Both the position numbers and the translations under genes were made by a program. A stretch of 64,000 nt of DNA from NCBI RefSeq assembly GCF_003865135.1, contig NZ_BHZC01000001.1:2852001-2916000 (forward strand), read 5' to 3'. How positions within the stretch are numbered: position 1 is the stretch's first letter; each line of letters begins with the position of its first letter. Shown in pieces: positions 23,639 to 32,766 of the stretch. The DNA is from Streptomyces chrestomyceticus JCM 4735. Lineage in GTDB: Bacteria > Actinomycetota > Actinomycetes > Streptomycetales > Streptomycetaceae. The notes beneath the pieces were generated by a model, which had not been told where the DNA came from, ran no database searches, and worked only from the letters and a program-made list of their open reading frames with translations.

Positions 23639-24964
23639 ATGTCCGTAAGGCAGCCCCATCGCACCTTGCCGGCCGATCTCCTGGCGAGCGCCGAGTGGCG
23701 GGACGCGTGCCGACGGCGCGATTTCCCGCACATTTTCCGGCTGGTCAAGGTGAAGGCCGGCATCTACCCCGCACAGATCGCCGCTCTTTGCGACATGACC
23801 CCCAGCCGGGTGGGAGAGATTGCCGCCGGGCGACGAGGGCTGGCGCATATCGACGTCATCGAACGGGTTTCCGATGGGCTGCGCATTCCGGGAGCCATGC
23901 TCGGCTTGGCCCACCGCCCCTGGGAAATTCCTTCGGCACCGTCGTCCGATGCCCCGCCATCGCCCTGCACACCCACCGCAGCACCTGACACCTGGATGAC
24001 ACGGGAGGCGCCCCCGGACGGTGCGGAGTATGTCGACGATCTCTTCACCTTGGCCGACGGGCACATCACTCCCTCGGCCCTCGTGGCCCTGCGATCCTCG
24101 GCGGAGGACTACTGGCACCGCGACGACCAGCACGGAGCGGCGACCCTGCGGCCGGCCGTCGTGGGCCACCTGCGCTACGTCACCCAGCTCGGGCACAGAT
24201 GCACGCAGGAGTTCCGTGGCGAGCTGCGGTCCCTGGCGGCCGAACTCGCCCGAATGGCAGGCTGGGCCTATTTCGACGCGTGCAGGTACAGCACGGCGCG
24301 GGCCTACCTCGCTCAGGCTCTGAAGCTCTCCCTCGACCAGGCCGACGGCCTTTTCGTGGCGAACGTCCTGCAGACCATGAGTCTGCAGGCCATGTACGAC
24401 AGCAATCCGATGAACGCCCTCGCTCTCGTATGCCGGGCCCAGGACACAGCCAGAGCAGCAGTCGATCAGCCCTTGGTGATGTCCATGCTGTTCATGCGTG
24501 AGGCATTCGCCCAGGCGATGCTGAGCGACAGCCTGGCCTGCCATACCGCCATCGACGAAGCCCACCGCCACTACGACCGTGCCCGCGGTCGGGAGCAGGA
24601 GGCGCCTTTCTGGGCGCGCTATTTCGACGAGGCGAAACTGATCGTCGACACGGGCATCGCCCTGGCGCGGCTCGGTGCAGCGCCTCGCGCCGAGCCGCTG
24701 ATCGCCGAGGGGCTCCGCCGGGAAAGCGGGTCCCGGCAGCGCGGCCGCGCCTTCCACGCCTTTTGGCTGGCGAGCACTCAACTGCAACAAGGCGCACTCG
24801 ACCGTGCGTGCGACAGCGCCGTACTCGCCCTCGATCTCTTGGCTGTCGTCGACTCGCCGCGAGTAACGGCGCACATCCGGGATTTCCACCAGCGCCTGGC
24901 ACCGCACGCACGGGCTGCCCCGGTCATCGCTTTCGAGCAGCGGATGCGCGAAGTGTTCGGCTAA
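23639..24964 (+). CDS. XRE family regulator with TPR-like C-terminus
   Basis: Transcription regulator, 441 aa. The helix-turn-helix is at about 33-70 (AGIYPAQIAALCDMTPSRVGEIAAGRRGL). A Pro-rich linker follows, then from about 140 a helical domain of tetratricopeptide-like repeats (ATLRPAVVGHLRYVTQLG, ARAYLAQALKLSLDQADGLFVANVL, SDSLACHTAIDEAHRHYD), the type used to sense peptides or partner proteins. ATG 23639 follows GGGAGGGG. It is divergent from the RsbW-like ATPase. The stop overlaps the Nudix gene stop by 4 bases (CTAA). The codon bias appears somewhat weaker than in the biosynthetic genes, suggesting accessory status. Confidence 0.83.
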   Translation: MSVRQPHRTLPADLLASAEWRDACRRRDFPHIFRLVKVKAGIYPAQIAALCDMTPSRVGEIAAGRRGLAHIDVIERVSDGLRIPGAMLGLAHRPWEIPSAPSSDAPPSPCTPTAAPDTWMTREAPPDGAEYVDDLFTLADGHITPSALVALRSSAEDYWHRDDQHGAATLRPAVVGHLRYVTQLGHRCTQEFRGELRSLAAELARMAGWAYFDACRYSTARAYLAQALKLSLDQADGLFVANVLQTMSLQAMYDSNPMNALALVCRAQDTARAAVDQPLVMSMLFMREAFAQAMLSDSLACHTAIDEAHRHYDRARGREQEAPFWARYFDEAKLIVDTGIALARLGAAPRAEPLIAEGLRRESGSRQRGRAFHAFWLASTQLQQGALDRACDSAVLALDLLAVVDSPRVTAHIRDFHQRLAPHARAAPVIAFEQRMREVFG

Positions 24965-25503
24965 CCAGCGCCCTGGGTGGCCTCGTCCAGCAGCAGATAC
25001 AGCAGACCGACGAGTGAACCGCTGCTGACGATTTCACGCCGGTCGATCATGCCCCGAATCTCGGACAGGGGAATCCATTCGATCCGGTCGGATTCATTGA
25101 GTTCCGTCGGGTCACCGACCCGCGTCGCCCCGTCGGCCCTGAACACGTGATGCTCGGAATCGGTGATGCCGTTCGCGGGCTGCGCGTACACCAGTGGTTT
25201 CATCGACTCGACGCGCCAGCCGGTCTCTTCTTCCACCTCACGCGCCGCCGCCCGTTCCGGAGTCTCCCCGTCCTCGATCAGGCCCATCGGGAGTTCCCAT
25301 CCCCAGACGTCCGTCACGAAGCGGTGCCGCCACATCATCAGCACCCGCCGCTCCTCGTCGACCACCACGGCGACAGCCAGATGCCGCATCCGCACGACGT
25401 GATGTTCCCATCGCCGGCCATCGGGCTGCTGGACGTCGACGAGCCACAGGTTGACCCACGGGTTGCTGTAGATCTGCCGTTCGCCATGGACGGTCCACTG
25501 CAT
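24961..25503 (-). CDS. Nudix hydrolase
   Basis: Nudix pyrophosphatase, 180 aa, hydrolysing a nucleoside diphosphate linked to some moiety, possibly ADP-ribose. The Nudix box is complete: G-LIEDG-ETPERAA-AREVEEETGW (about 80-103), with the preceding WGWELPMG also typical of ADP-ribose pyrophosphatases. ATG 25503 has GGAGGAG upstream. It is convergent with the XRE gene (4-base overlap) and 147 bases from ilvE, from which it is separated by a terminator. Substrate not assignable. Confidence 0.88.
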   Translation of the reverse strand: MQWTVHGERQIYSNPWVNLWLVDVQQPDGRRWEHHVVRMRHLAVAVVVDEERRVLMMWRHRFVTDVWGWELPMGLIEDGETPERAAAREVEEETGWRVESMKPLVYAQPANGITDSEHHVFRADGATRVGDPTELNESDRIEWIPLSEIRGMIDRREIVSSGSLVGLLYLLLDEATQGAG

Positions 25504-25599
25504 GGTCCCACTCCTCCTCGCCGGCGTCGGTCCAGCATGTCACCGACCATGGCCCCAGGAGGGAGGTCTCCGGTTACCGCGCGACCACCCCGAAACGCC

Positions 25600-25634
25600 G
25601 AACGGCCCCCCGGCGAAATGCCGGACGGCCGTTC
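25600..25634 (-). terminator. ilvE terminator
   Basis: GAACGGCC (25600-25607) pairs with GGCCGTTC (25627-25634), with an inner CCGGC/GCCGG stem; 17 bases past the ilvE stop. Confidence 0.75.
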
Positions 25635-25650
25635 TGTCGTACGTACTGGA

Positions 25651-26736
25651 TCAGCCCAGCGGATGCATCCACCCATGCGTGTCAGGGGTGACGCCCGTCT
25701 GGAGGTCCAGGAGGGCCTTGCGGAGTTTCATGGTGGCCTCGCCGGGCTTGCCGTCGCCGACGGTCCAGGAGGCGGTCTCGGACTTGACGGAGCCGACGGG
25801 GGTGATCACGGCGGCGGTGCCGCAGGCGAAGACCTCGGTCAGGGAGCCGTCCTCGGTGGCGGCTTTCCAGTCGTCGACGGAGATGCGGCCCTCGGCGGCC
25901 TCGTAGCCCAGGTCGGTGGCGATCTTCAGGAGGGAGTCGCGGGTGATGCCGGGGAGGAGGGAGCCGGACAGCTCCGGGGTGACGATCTTGTTCCCGTACA
26001 CGAAGTACAGGTTCATGCCGCCCATCTCCTCGATCCAGCGGCGCTCCAGGGCGTCCAGCCAGACGACCTGGTCGCAGCCGTGCTGGGCGGCCTGGGCCTG
26101 GGCGACGAGGGACGCCGCGTAGTTGCCGCCGGTCTTGGCGGCGCCGGTGCCCCCGCGCACGGCGCGCACGTACTCCTGGGAGAGCCAGACGGAGACCGGC
26201 TTGACGCCGCCGGTGAAGTAGGCGCCGGCCGGGGAGGCGATCACGATGAACAGGTACTCGTTGGCGGGCCGGACGCCCAGCCCGACCTCGCTCGCGATCA
26301 TGAAGGGGCGCAGGTAGAGCGACTCTTCGGCGTTGGTCGGCACCCAGTCCTTGTCCTGCTTGACCAAGGCGTCGCAGGCCGCGACGAACGTCTCGACGGG
26401 CAGCTCGGGCATGCCGAGGCGGCGGGCGGACGCCTGGAAGCGCCGGGCGTTGGCGTCCGGGCGGAAGGTGGCGACGGTGCCGTCGGGCTGGCGGTACGCC
26501 TTCAGGCCCTCGAAGATCGTCTGCGCGTAGTGCAGCGTCATGTTGGCCGGGTCCATGGACAGCGGGGCGTACGGCACCAACTGGGCGTCGTGCCAGCCGC
26601 GGCCTTCGGTCCACTTGATCGTCACCATGTGGTCGGTGAAGTACCGGCCGAAGCCGGGGCTGGCCAGGGCCCGCTCCCGCTCCGCGTCGGAGAGCGGGTG
26701 GGAGGAGGGCTTGAGCTCGATCGTGGGCGTCGTCAT
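25651..26736 (-). CDS. ilvE: Branched-chain amino acid aminotransferase
   Basis: Class IV PLP aminotransferase, 361 aa: final step of leucine, isoleucine and valine synthesis and first step of their degradation, using glutamate. The PLP Lys is Lys201 in [10 protein letters not shown]; other marks are [17 protein letters not shown] near 70, [17 protein letters not shown], and the phosphate-binding [14 protein letters not shown]. Length matches the actinobacterial (group II) IlvE. It stands alone between terminators; upstream 26737-27050 contains the leuB terminator and a possible -10 (GATAAT on the minus strand near 26840), but no leader peptide like that of ilvB was found. Confidence 0.95.
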   Translation of the reverse strand: MTTPTIELKPSSHPLSDAERERALASPGFGRYFTDHMVTIKWTEGRGWHDAQLVPYAPLSMDPANMTLHYAQTIFEGLKAYRQPDGTVATFRPDANARRFQASARRLGMPELPVETFVAACDALVKQDKDWVPTNAEESLYLRPFMIASEVGLGVRPANEYLFIVIASPAGAYFTGGVKPVSVWLSQEYVRAVRGGTGAAKTGGNYAASLVAQAQAAQHGCDQVVWLDALERRWIEEMGGMNLYFVYGNKIVTPELSGSLLPGITRDSLLKIATDLGYEAAEGRISVDDWKAATEDGSLTEVFACGTAAVITPVGSVKSETASWTVGDGKPGEATMKLRKALLDLQTGVTPDTHGWMHPLG

Positions 26737-27050
26737 GAGTGCGTGTCCTTCACCGGTGAGGTTGTGGGGCCGCGCTCACGAAGTCCTTGTCGGTACAGGA
26801 CGTCCGGTATTTCCCCTCGTACAGCGGCTCCACGTTCGATTATCGCTCCCGAGGTGCCGGGGACGGAAATGCCGTGGTGCGGGGAGGGTGGGACGCCGGA
26901 GTTCCGAGGGCGGGTCCGTGGGCACCGGCCAGGGGTCGATGGTCGCACCCAACCCGGCGGTAGCACAGTCGCGGACCTGCGTGACAGCGCCGGGTCGGGG
27001 CGGCCCGGCGCTGTCGGGTCAGCGCGTGTTCGCTCGGCGAGCGGCGGGCC
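26737..27050. other. Intergenic region ilvE-leuB
   Basis: 314 bases without a gene: upstream region of ilvE plus the leuB terminator (26983-27015). No leader peptide with runs of Leu, Ile or Val codons was recognised. Confidence 0.5.
26983..27015 (-). terminator. leuB terminator
   Basis: Perfect 12-base-pair stem GACAGCGCCGGG / CCCGGCGCTGTC with a 9-base loop, 36 bases past the leuB stop. Confidence 0.85.
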
Positions 27051-28091
27051 TCAGCCGGCTACTCGCGTGGCGAGCGCGTCGCCGATCTCGCCGGTGGTGC
27101 GGGGGATCTCGTCGCGCGCCGCGAGGTCGGCGGCGACGGCTTCCTCGATGCGGGCCGCCTCGGCCTCGTACCCGAGGTGGCGCAGGAGGAGGGCGGTGGA
27201 CAGGACGGTGGCCGTGGGGTCGGCCTTGCCGGTGCCCGCGATGTCCGGCGCCGAGCCGTGCACCGGCTCGAACATGGACGGGAAGGCGCCCGTGGGGTTG
27301 ATGTTCCCGGAGGCGGCCAGGCCGATGCCGCCGGTGACGGCCGCGGCGAGGTCGGTGAGGATGTCGCCGAAGAGGTTGTCGGTGACGATCACGTCGAACC
27401 GCTCGGGCTGCGTGACGAAGAAGATCGTCGCGGCGTCGACGTGCAGATAGTCGGTGGTGACCTCGGGGTACTCCTCGCCGACCTTGTCGAAGATCTTCTT
27501 CCACATGTGGCCGGCGTGCACCAGGACGTTGTTCTTGTGGACCAGCGTCAGCTTCTTGCGCGGCCGCGCGTCGGCCCGCTCGTACGCGTCCCGGACCACC
27601 CGCTCCACGCCGTACGCGGTGTTCAGGCTGACCTCGGTGGCGACCTCGTGCGGGGTGCCGGTGCGCAGGCTGCCGCCGTTGCCCGTGTACGGGCCCTCGG
27701 TGCCCTCGCGGACGACGACGAAGTCGATGTCGGGACGGCCGGCGAGCGGTGTCGCGGTGTTCGGGAAGAGCTTGGAGGGGCGCAGGTTGACGTAGTGGTC
27801 GAAGGCGAAGCGCAGCTTCAGCAGCAGGCCGCGCTCCAGGATTCCGGACGGTACGGACGGGTCGCCGATGGCGCCGAGCAGGATCGCGTCGTGCTCCTTG
27901 AGCGACTCCAGCTCCGCGTCCGGCAGGGTCTCGCCGGTGGCGTGCCATCGCCGGGCGCCGAGGTCGTACTCCTTGGTTTCCAGCTTGACGTCCTGCGGGA
28001 GGACCGCGCCGAGGACCTTCAGCCCTTGGGCCACGACCTCCTGGCCGATACCGTCACCGGGGATCACTGCGAGGCGAATGCTGCGAGACAT
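27051..28091 (-). CDS. leuB: 3-isopropylmalate dehydrogenase
   Basis: NAD-dependent oxidative decarboxylase of leucine synthesis, 346 aa: (2R,3S)-3-isopropylmalate to 4-methyl-2-oxopentanoate. Family marks are [11 protein letters not shown] at residue 10, the substrate-loop [34 protein letters not shown] with the catalytic Lys, [28 protein letters not shown] with the metal Asps, and [18 protein letters not shown] for NAD. The short form without the extra loop is usual for actinobacteria. Single gene, minus strand, divergent from the phosphatase gene. Confidence 0.95.
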   Translation of the reverse strand: MSRSIRLAVIPGDGIGQEVVAQGLKVLGAVLPQDVKLETKEYDLGARRWHATGETLPDAELESLKEHDAILLGAIGDPSVPSGILERGLLLKLRFAFDHYVNLRPSKLFPNTATPLAGRPDIDFVVVREGTEGPYTGNGGSLRTGTPHEVATEVSLNTAYGVERVVRDAYERADARPRKKLTLVHKNNVLVHAGHMWKKIFDKVGEEYPEVTTDYLHVDAATIFFVTQPERFDVIVTDNLFGDILTDLAAAVTGGIGLAASGNINPTGAFPSMFEPVHGSAPDIAGTGKADPTATVLSTALLLRHLGYEAEAARIEEAVAADLAARDEIPRTTGEIGDALATRVAG

Positions 28092-28236
28092 GGCTGGACC
28101 CTACTCTTCGTCCCAGTGGTTGACACGTGGTGTCCGGCATACGGACAGATGGACTGCCGAACCCATGGACAGCCGGACACCTGCCGTTCACCCGCGGGGC
28201 CCCGGCCGGTCGGACAGTGGTGCGACGTTGCGGTCC

Positions 28237-29808
28237 ATGGACACACCACGCGTGGGCATCCCCGAACCGCTCGCCAGCCGGATGAGCATGCCCGAGCAGC
28301 ACGAATACCTCCGCACGAAGCTGACCCGCCGGGGTCTGCTGCGCGCCTCCGCCGTGACCGCCGGCGCCGTCGCGGGCGGCGGCCTGCTGGCGGGGCCCGC
28401 CCAGGCCGCCACCCCGTCCCCCACCCTGCTCTCCTCCCCCGCCACCGGTGCCGTGCACGGCTCGCTGGTCGCGCCGTTCGGCCGGCACCTGGCCTTCGGC
28501 GCCGACCCCCGGCACCAGATGCGCGTCTCGTGGCAGGTGCCGTTCGCGGTCAAGCGCCCGTTCCTGCGCGTGGGGCTGCGCCCCTGGGACCTGAGCCGCA
28601 AGATCCACGCCGAGGTGCGGGACCTGCACACGCCCGCGCTGGGCAAGAAGCTGCCCGCGGTGGACCAGTACTACCTGCACGCGGCGCTCGACGGCCTGCG
28701 TCCCGGCACGACGTACTACTACGGGGTCGGCCACGACGGCTTCGACCCCGCCGACTCCCGCCACTTCGGCACCCTCGGCACCTTCCGCACCGCCCCGGCC
28801 CGGGCCGAGCGGTTCGTCTTCACCGCCTTCGGCGACCAGGGCGTCAGCTACCACGCCCTCGCCAACGACCAGCTCATCCTGGGCCAGAACCCGTCCTTCC
28901 ACCTGCACGCGGGCGACATCTGCTACGCCGACCCGGACGGCAGCGGCACCGAGCACGACACCTACGACGCGCGCCAGTGGGACCAGTTCCTCGCGCAGAC
29001 CGAGTCGGTGGCCAAGACCGTGCCGTGGATGGTGACCACCGGCAACCACGACATGGAAGCCTGGTACTCCCCCAACGGGTACGGCGGCCAGAACGCGCGC
29101 TGGAGCCTGCCGGACAACGGGCCGGACGCCGAGAACGCGCCCGGCGTCTACTCCTTCACGTACGGGAACGTCGCCGTGGTCGCGCTCGACGCCAACGACG
29201 TGTCGTACGAGATCCCCGCCAATCTCGGCGTCACCGGCGGCAAGCAGACCACGTGGCTGGACCGCGAACTCGGCGAACTGCGCGCCACTCGGGGGATCGA
29301 CTTCATCGTCGTCTTCTTCCACCACTGCGCCTTCTCCACCACCAACGCGCACGCCTCCGAGGGCGGCGTGCGCGACGCCTGGCTGCCGCTCTTCGAGAAG
29401 CACCAGGTGGACCTGGTGGTCAACGGCCACAACCACGTCTACGAGCGGACCGACGCCATCAAGGGCGGCCGGGTCTCCAAGAAGATGCCCATCGGCGAGA
29501 CGGTGGACTCCTCGCGCGAAGGCATCGTGTACGTGACGGCCGGCGGCGCGGGCAAGTCGCTGTACGACTTCCCCGTACCGGACAGCTACGAGGGCCACGT
29601 GAAGGACCTCGACCATGTGGACACGTACCACTGGGCCGAGGGCAAGGTGAAGGTCAAGGAAGCCGCGCAGTGGTCGCGGGTCCGCTACACCGGCTACTCC
29701 TTCATCGCGGTCGAGGTCCTGCCGGGCCACCGGCCGCGGATGAAGGTCACCGCGCTGGCCGAGTCCGGCGAGAGCATCGACCGCTTCGAGGTCACCCGGC
29801 GCCGCTGA
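28237..29808 (+). CDS. Purple acid phosphatase-like metallophosphoesterase, Tat-exported
   Basis: Secreted phosphatase, 523 aa. A Tat signal is seen at TKLTRRGLLRASAVTAGAVAGG (about 29-50). An N-terminal fibronectin-III-like domain (to about 190) precedes the dinuclear metal domain with FGDQG (about 198), GDICYAD (226), GNHD (269), FFHHCAF and GHNHVYER (about 396); all seven metal-binding positions of purple acid phosphatases appear present. It would release phosphate from organic esters. ATG 28237 is used; ATG 28282 is an alternative. There is no clear PHO-box direct repeat upstream, so phosphate control is not shown. Confidence 0.88.
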   Translation: MDTPRVGIPEPLASRMSMPEQHEYLRTKLTRRGLLRASAVTAGAVAGGGLLAGPAQAATPSPTLLSSPATGAVHGSLVAPFGRHLAFGADPRHQMRVSWQVPFAVKRPFLRVGLRPWDLSRKIHAEVRDLHTPALGKKLPAVDQYYLHAALDGLRPGTTYYYGVGHDGFDPADSRHFGTLGTFRTAPARAERFVFTAFGDQGVSYHALANDQLILGQNPSFHLHAGDICYADPDGSGTEHDTYDARQWDQFLAQTESVAKTVPWMVTTGNHDMEAWYSPNGYGGQNARWSLPDNGPDAENAPGVYSFTYGNVAVVALDANDVSYEIPANLGVTGGKQTTWLDRELGELRATRGIDFIVVFFHHCAFSTTNAHASEGGVRDAWLPLFEKHQVDLVVNGHNHVYERTDAIKGGRVSKKMPIGETVDSSREGIVYVTAGGAGKSLYDFPVPDSYEGHVKDLDHVDTYHWAEGKVKVKEAAQWSRVRYTGYSFIAVEVLPGHRPRMKVTALAESGESIDRFEVTRRR

Positions 29809-29836
29809 GCGCGGGCACGGGCGGGCGTGCCCGCGC
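29809..29836 (+). terminator. Terminator after the phosphatase
   Basis: Perfect 11-base-pair stem GCGCGGGCACG / CGTGCCCGCGC with a 6-base loop, starting directly at the stop codon. Confidence 0.75.
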
Positions 29837-29877
29837 GCTCGGCGCGCCGCACCCCCGCCCGCCGGGCGGCCCCGGGC

Positions 29878-30009
29878 TCAGTGCCCGGTCGAGCCGCCGT
29901 TGTCCCGGCGGTCGAGCGCCCGCTGGAGCGCCGCGGCGGCGTTCTTGCGGTCGGCTTCGCCGGTCGCACGGGCGGAGTGACGGATCCTGCGGACAGCGGT
30001 CTTGGTCAT
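29878..30009 (-). CDS. Small basic protein, 43 aa
   Basis: Short gene, MTKTAVRRIRHSARATGEAD followed by RKNAAAALQRALDRRDN and a Gly/Ser/His end. ATG 30009 has an excellent ribosome site (GGAGG, 7 bases upstream), which is the main support. The product is rich in Arg and Ala and should be a single amphipathic helix (about residues 18-36). No function is recognised; an RNA- or membrane-associated peptide is conceivable. It lies convergent to the phosphatase gene, with its promoter in 30010-30330. Confidence 0.6.
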   Translation of the reverse strand: MTKTAVRRIRHSARATGEADRKNAAAALQRALDRRDNGGSTGH

Positions 30010-30330
30010 GATGCGCCTCCAATGCCAAAGCCCCGAGAGATGAACGGAAGCGTCCTTCCGGAAACGGCCGACCAACGCGGGGGCCACGGCGTCAGCAGGG
30101 ATCACCTGCCCACACGCACCGGGCCGCACCCGCTCCGCCGCTCGATGGAGCGGAACGTTCGGCTCCTACAAAGCTAAGCCAGCATCGCCGTGCTGTCTGC
30201 ACAATTACTTGGCCTTCCTACTATCTGAGACGGGCGATGGCCTGAGGTGCTCGTTCGAGTGATCGGTCGAGGTGCGGACCGTACGGGCGCCCCGGCTCGC
30301 GGACACTCGGGGCGGAGGTGGTGCTAGACC
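30010..30330. other. Divergent region between the 43-aa protein and the Uma2 gene
   Basis: 321 bases without a gene. A comparatively AT-rich block at about 30165-30232 contains TACTAT (possible plus-strand -10) and TTGTGC on the minus strand, and is the likely site of both promoters. A short inverted repeat CCGCTC/GAGCGG lies at about 30139-30152. Confidence 0.4.
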
Positions 30331-30960
30331 ATGACCGAACTGCTGGACGACGATCCCGGAACCGACCTGCGCGAGGTGCTGTGGCGGGTCCGGACGCACA
30401 TGGAACTCCCCGAGGGCTTCCGCGCGGAGATCATCGAGGCCGACGAGGACTCGGGCTGCATCGAGGTGTCGCACACCGGCCCTCACGCGCACGCCCGGGT
30501 CGCCGACCGGTTACGCAACGCCATGGACGCCCACCTGGGCGACGGTCCGTACGCCGTCCGGTTCGGCATCGACATCGTCGACAGCCGCCACGTGTGGTGC
30601 CCGGACGCCGTCATCGCCCTCGAAGACGACGTCGAGAACGGCACCTGCGAGTACGGCCTCGCGGCGTCCGAGGTGCCGCTGGTCGCGGAAGTGGTGGCGC
30701 CGGGCCACGAGGAGAGGGAGCGCGACCGGGTCCGCAAGCGCCGTGCCTACGCGCGGGCGGGCATTCCCGTGTACGTCCTCATCGATGACTACGATCTCCG
30801 CGGCACCGTCTCCGTGTTCACCGTCCCCCGTCCCGACAAGGCCGACTACGCCGCCGAACACCGCGTCCCCTACGGCATGGACGTCGAGGTCCCCGAAGGC
30901 CCCGCCAAGGGCTTCGTCATCGGTGAGGCGATCACCGGGCCCCCGCGCGACGACGGCTGA
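30331..30960 (+). CDS. Uma2 family (DUF820) putative endonuclease
   Basis: Uma2/DUF820 protein, 209 aa, a PD-(D/E)XK-fold family expanded in Streptomyces and cyanobacteria with no established role. Visible motifs: IEVSHTGPHAHARVADRLRN, then PDAVIALEDD (metal Asp), EVPLVAEVVAPGHEERER (the E-x-V strand) and KRRAYARAGIPVYVLIDDY. The core nuclease residues appear intact. A GGAGG lies 12 bases before the ATG. Single gene closed by a convergent terminator; proximity to the proline genes gives no functional clue. Confidence 0.85.
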   Translation: MTELLDDDPGTDLREVLWRVRTHMELPEGFRAEIIEADEDSGCIEVSHTGPHAHARVADRLRNAMDAHLGDGPYAVRFGIDIVDSRHVWCPDAVIALEDDVENGTCEYGLAASEVPLVAEVVAPGHEERERDRVRKRRAYARAGIPVYVLIDDYDLRGTVSVFTVPRPDKADYAAEHRVPYGMDVEVPEGPAKGFVIGEAITGPPRDDG

Positions 30961-30965
30961 CGACG

Positions 30966-31008
30966 CCGACGGCCCGGCACCCCCGCCAAGGGAGCGCCGG
31001 GCCGTCGG
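30966..31008. terminator. Bidirectional terminator between Uma2 and pruA
   Basis: Perfect 13-base-pair stem (30966-30978 with 30996-31008), 17-base loop, between convergent genes. Confidence 0.85.
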
Positions 31009-31026
31009 CATGACAGGGCTATCAGG

Positions 31027-32658
31027 TCAGCCCATGTGCGGGTAGCGGTAGTCCGTCGGGGCGACCATCGTTTCCTTGATGGCGCGGGGGGACATCCAGC
31101 GGAGCAGGTTGAACTTCGAGCCCGCCTTGTCGTTGGTGCCCGAGGCGCGGCCGCCGCCGAAGGGCTGCTGGCCGACGATGGAGCCGGTGGGGCGGTCGTT
31201 GAGGTAGAAGTTGCCGGCCGCGAAGCGGAGCTTCTCGGAGGCGGCGACCAGGACCTGGCGGTCCTGGGCGAGGACGGCGCCGGTCAGGGCGTACGCCGAG
31301 GCGGACTCCATCTGCTCCAGCATCGCGTCGAAGTCGGCGTCCTCGTAGACGTGGACGGCGATGATCGGGCCGAAGTACTCGGTCTTGAAGACCTCGTTCT
31401 CCGGGTCCGAGCAGACGATCACGGTCGGGCGCACGAAGTAGCCGACCGAGTCGTCGTAGCTGCCGCCCGCGACGATCTCGCAGGTCGGGTCCTCCTTGGC
31501 GCGGTCGATCGCGGCCTTGTTCTTGGCGAAGGAGCGGTCGTCGATGACGGCGCCGATGAAGTTCGACAGGTCGGTGACGTCGCCCATGGTGAGGCCCTCG
31601 ACCTCCGCCACCAGGTCGTCCTTGAAGCCGTTCTCCCAGGTGGAGCGGGCGATGTAGGCGCGGGAGGCGGCGGAACACTTCTGGCCTTGGTACTCGAACG
31701 CGCCGCGGGTGACGGCCGTCTTCAGGATCGCCGGGTCCGCGGTCGGGTGGGCGACGATGAAGTCCTTGCCGCCGGTCTCGCCGACCAGGCGCGGGTACGA
31801 GCGGTAGTTGGTGATGTTCTCGCCGACCGCCTTCCACAGGTACTGGAAGGTGGCGGTGGAGCCGGTGAAGTGGACGCCGGCCAGCTCCGGGTGCGGCAGC
31901 GCGACCTCGGAGACCTCCTTGCCGTCGCCGGTCACCAGGTTGATGACGCCCTTGGGCAGGCCGGCCTCCTCCAGGAGCTGCATGAGCAGGATCGCGGAGT
32001 GGGTCTGCGTGGGGGACGGCTTCCAGACGACGACGTTGCCCATCAGGGCGGGCGCGGTCGGCAGGTTGCCGGCGATGGCGGTGAAGTTGAAGGGCGTGAT
32101 CGCGTAGACGAAGCCCTCCAGCGGGCGGTGGTCCAGGCGGTTCCAGACGCCGTTCGGCTGAACGGGGGGCTGCTCCTGGAGCAGCTCGCGCGCGAAGTGG
32201 ACGTTGAAGCGCCAGAAGTCCACCAGCTCGCAGGGCGCGTCGATCTCGGCCTGCTGGGCGGTCTTGGACTGGCCGAGCATCGTGGAGGCGGCGATGGTCT
32301 CGCGCCAGGGGCCCGACAGCAGGTCGGCGGCCTTGAGCAGGATCGCGGCGCGGTCGTCGAAGGACATGGCGCGCCAGGCCGGGGCGGCGGCCAGGGCGGC
32401 GTCGATGGCGTCCTGGGCGTCCTGGCGGGTGGCGTTGGCGTACGTACCGATGACGGCCTTGTGGTTGTGCGGCTGCACGACGTCGAAGCGCTCGCCACCG
32501 CCCATCCGCTTCTCGCCGTTGATGGTCATCGGCAGCTCGATGGGGTTCTCGGCCAGCTCCTTGAGCTTGGCCTCCAGGCGCGCCCGCTCGGGGGAACCGG
32601 GGGCGTAGCCGTGCACCGGCTCGTTGTACGGGGCGGGGACGTGGGTCACGGCGTCCAT
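31027..32658 (-). CDS. pruA: L-glutamate gamma-semialdehyde (1-pyrroline-5-carboxylate) dehydrogenase
   Basis: NAD-dependent aldehyde dehydrogenase, 543 aa, second step of proline catabolism: glutamate semialdehyde to glutamate. Marks are the N-terminal YNEPVHGYAPGSPER typical of P5C dehydrogenases, FNFTAIAGNLPTAPALMGN, the general-base Glu in GETGGKDF, the nucleophile Cys328 in YQGQKCSAASRAY, and the C-terminal QQPFGGGRASGTNDKAGSK. Full length. It follows putB by 108 bases on the same strand with a hairpin (32708-32734) in the gap, which may set the expression ratio. Confidence 0.95.
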   Translation of the reverse strand: MDAVTHVPAPYNEPVHGYAPGSPERARLEAKLKELAENPIELPMTINGEKRMGGGERFDVVQPHNHKAVIGTYANATRQDAQDAIDAALAAAPAWRAMSFDDRAAILLKAADLLSGPWRETIAASTMLGQSKTAQQAEIDAPCELVDFWRFNVHFARELLQEQPPVQPNGVWNRLDHRPLEGFVYAITPFNFTAIAGNLPTAPALMGNVVVWKPSPTQTHSAILLMQLLEEAGLPKGVINLVTGDGKEVSEVALPHPELAGVHFTGSTATFQYLWKAVGENITNYRSYPRLVGETGGKDFIVAHPTADPAILKTAVTRGAFEYQGQKCSAASRAYIARSTWENGFKDDLVAEVEGLTMGDVTDLSNFIGAVIDDRSFAKNKAAIDRAKEDPTCEIVAGGSYDDSVGYFVRPTVIVCSDPENEVFKTEYFGPIIAVHVYEDADFDAMLEQMESASAYALTGAVLAQDRQVLVAASEKLRFAAGNFYLNDRPTGSIVGQQPFGGGRASGTNDKAGSKFNLLRWMSPRAIKETMVAPTDYRYPHMG

Positions 32659-32707
32659 GTCGGCCGTCTCCTTCGGTCGGGGGTGTGCGGGTACGTCAAG
32701 TTGTGGG

Positions 32708-32734
32708 GCGCCGGGCCACGGGGCGGCCCGGCGC
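32708..32734 (-). terminator. Hairpin between putB and pruA
   Basis: Perfect 10-base-pair stem GCGCCGGGCC / GGCCCGGCGC, 7-base loop, followed 50 bases later by the pruA start. It could be a partial terminator or an RNA-stabilising structure within the operon. Confidence 0.55.
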
Positions 32735-32766
32735 GTGCGGTCCGGCCGCGGGGCCGGCCGCCCGGC

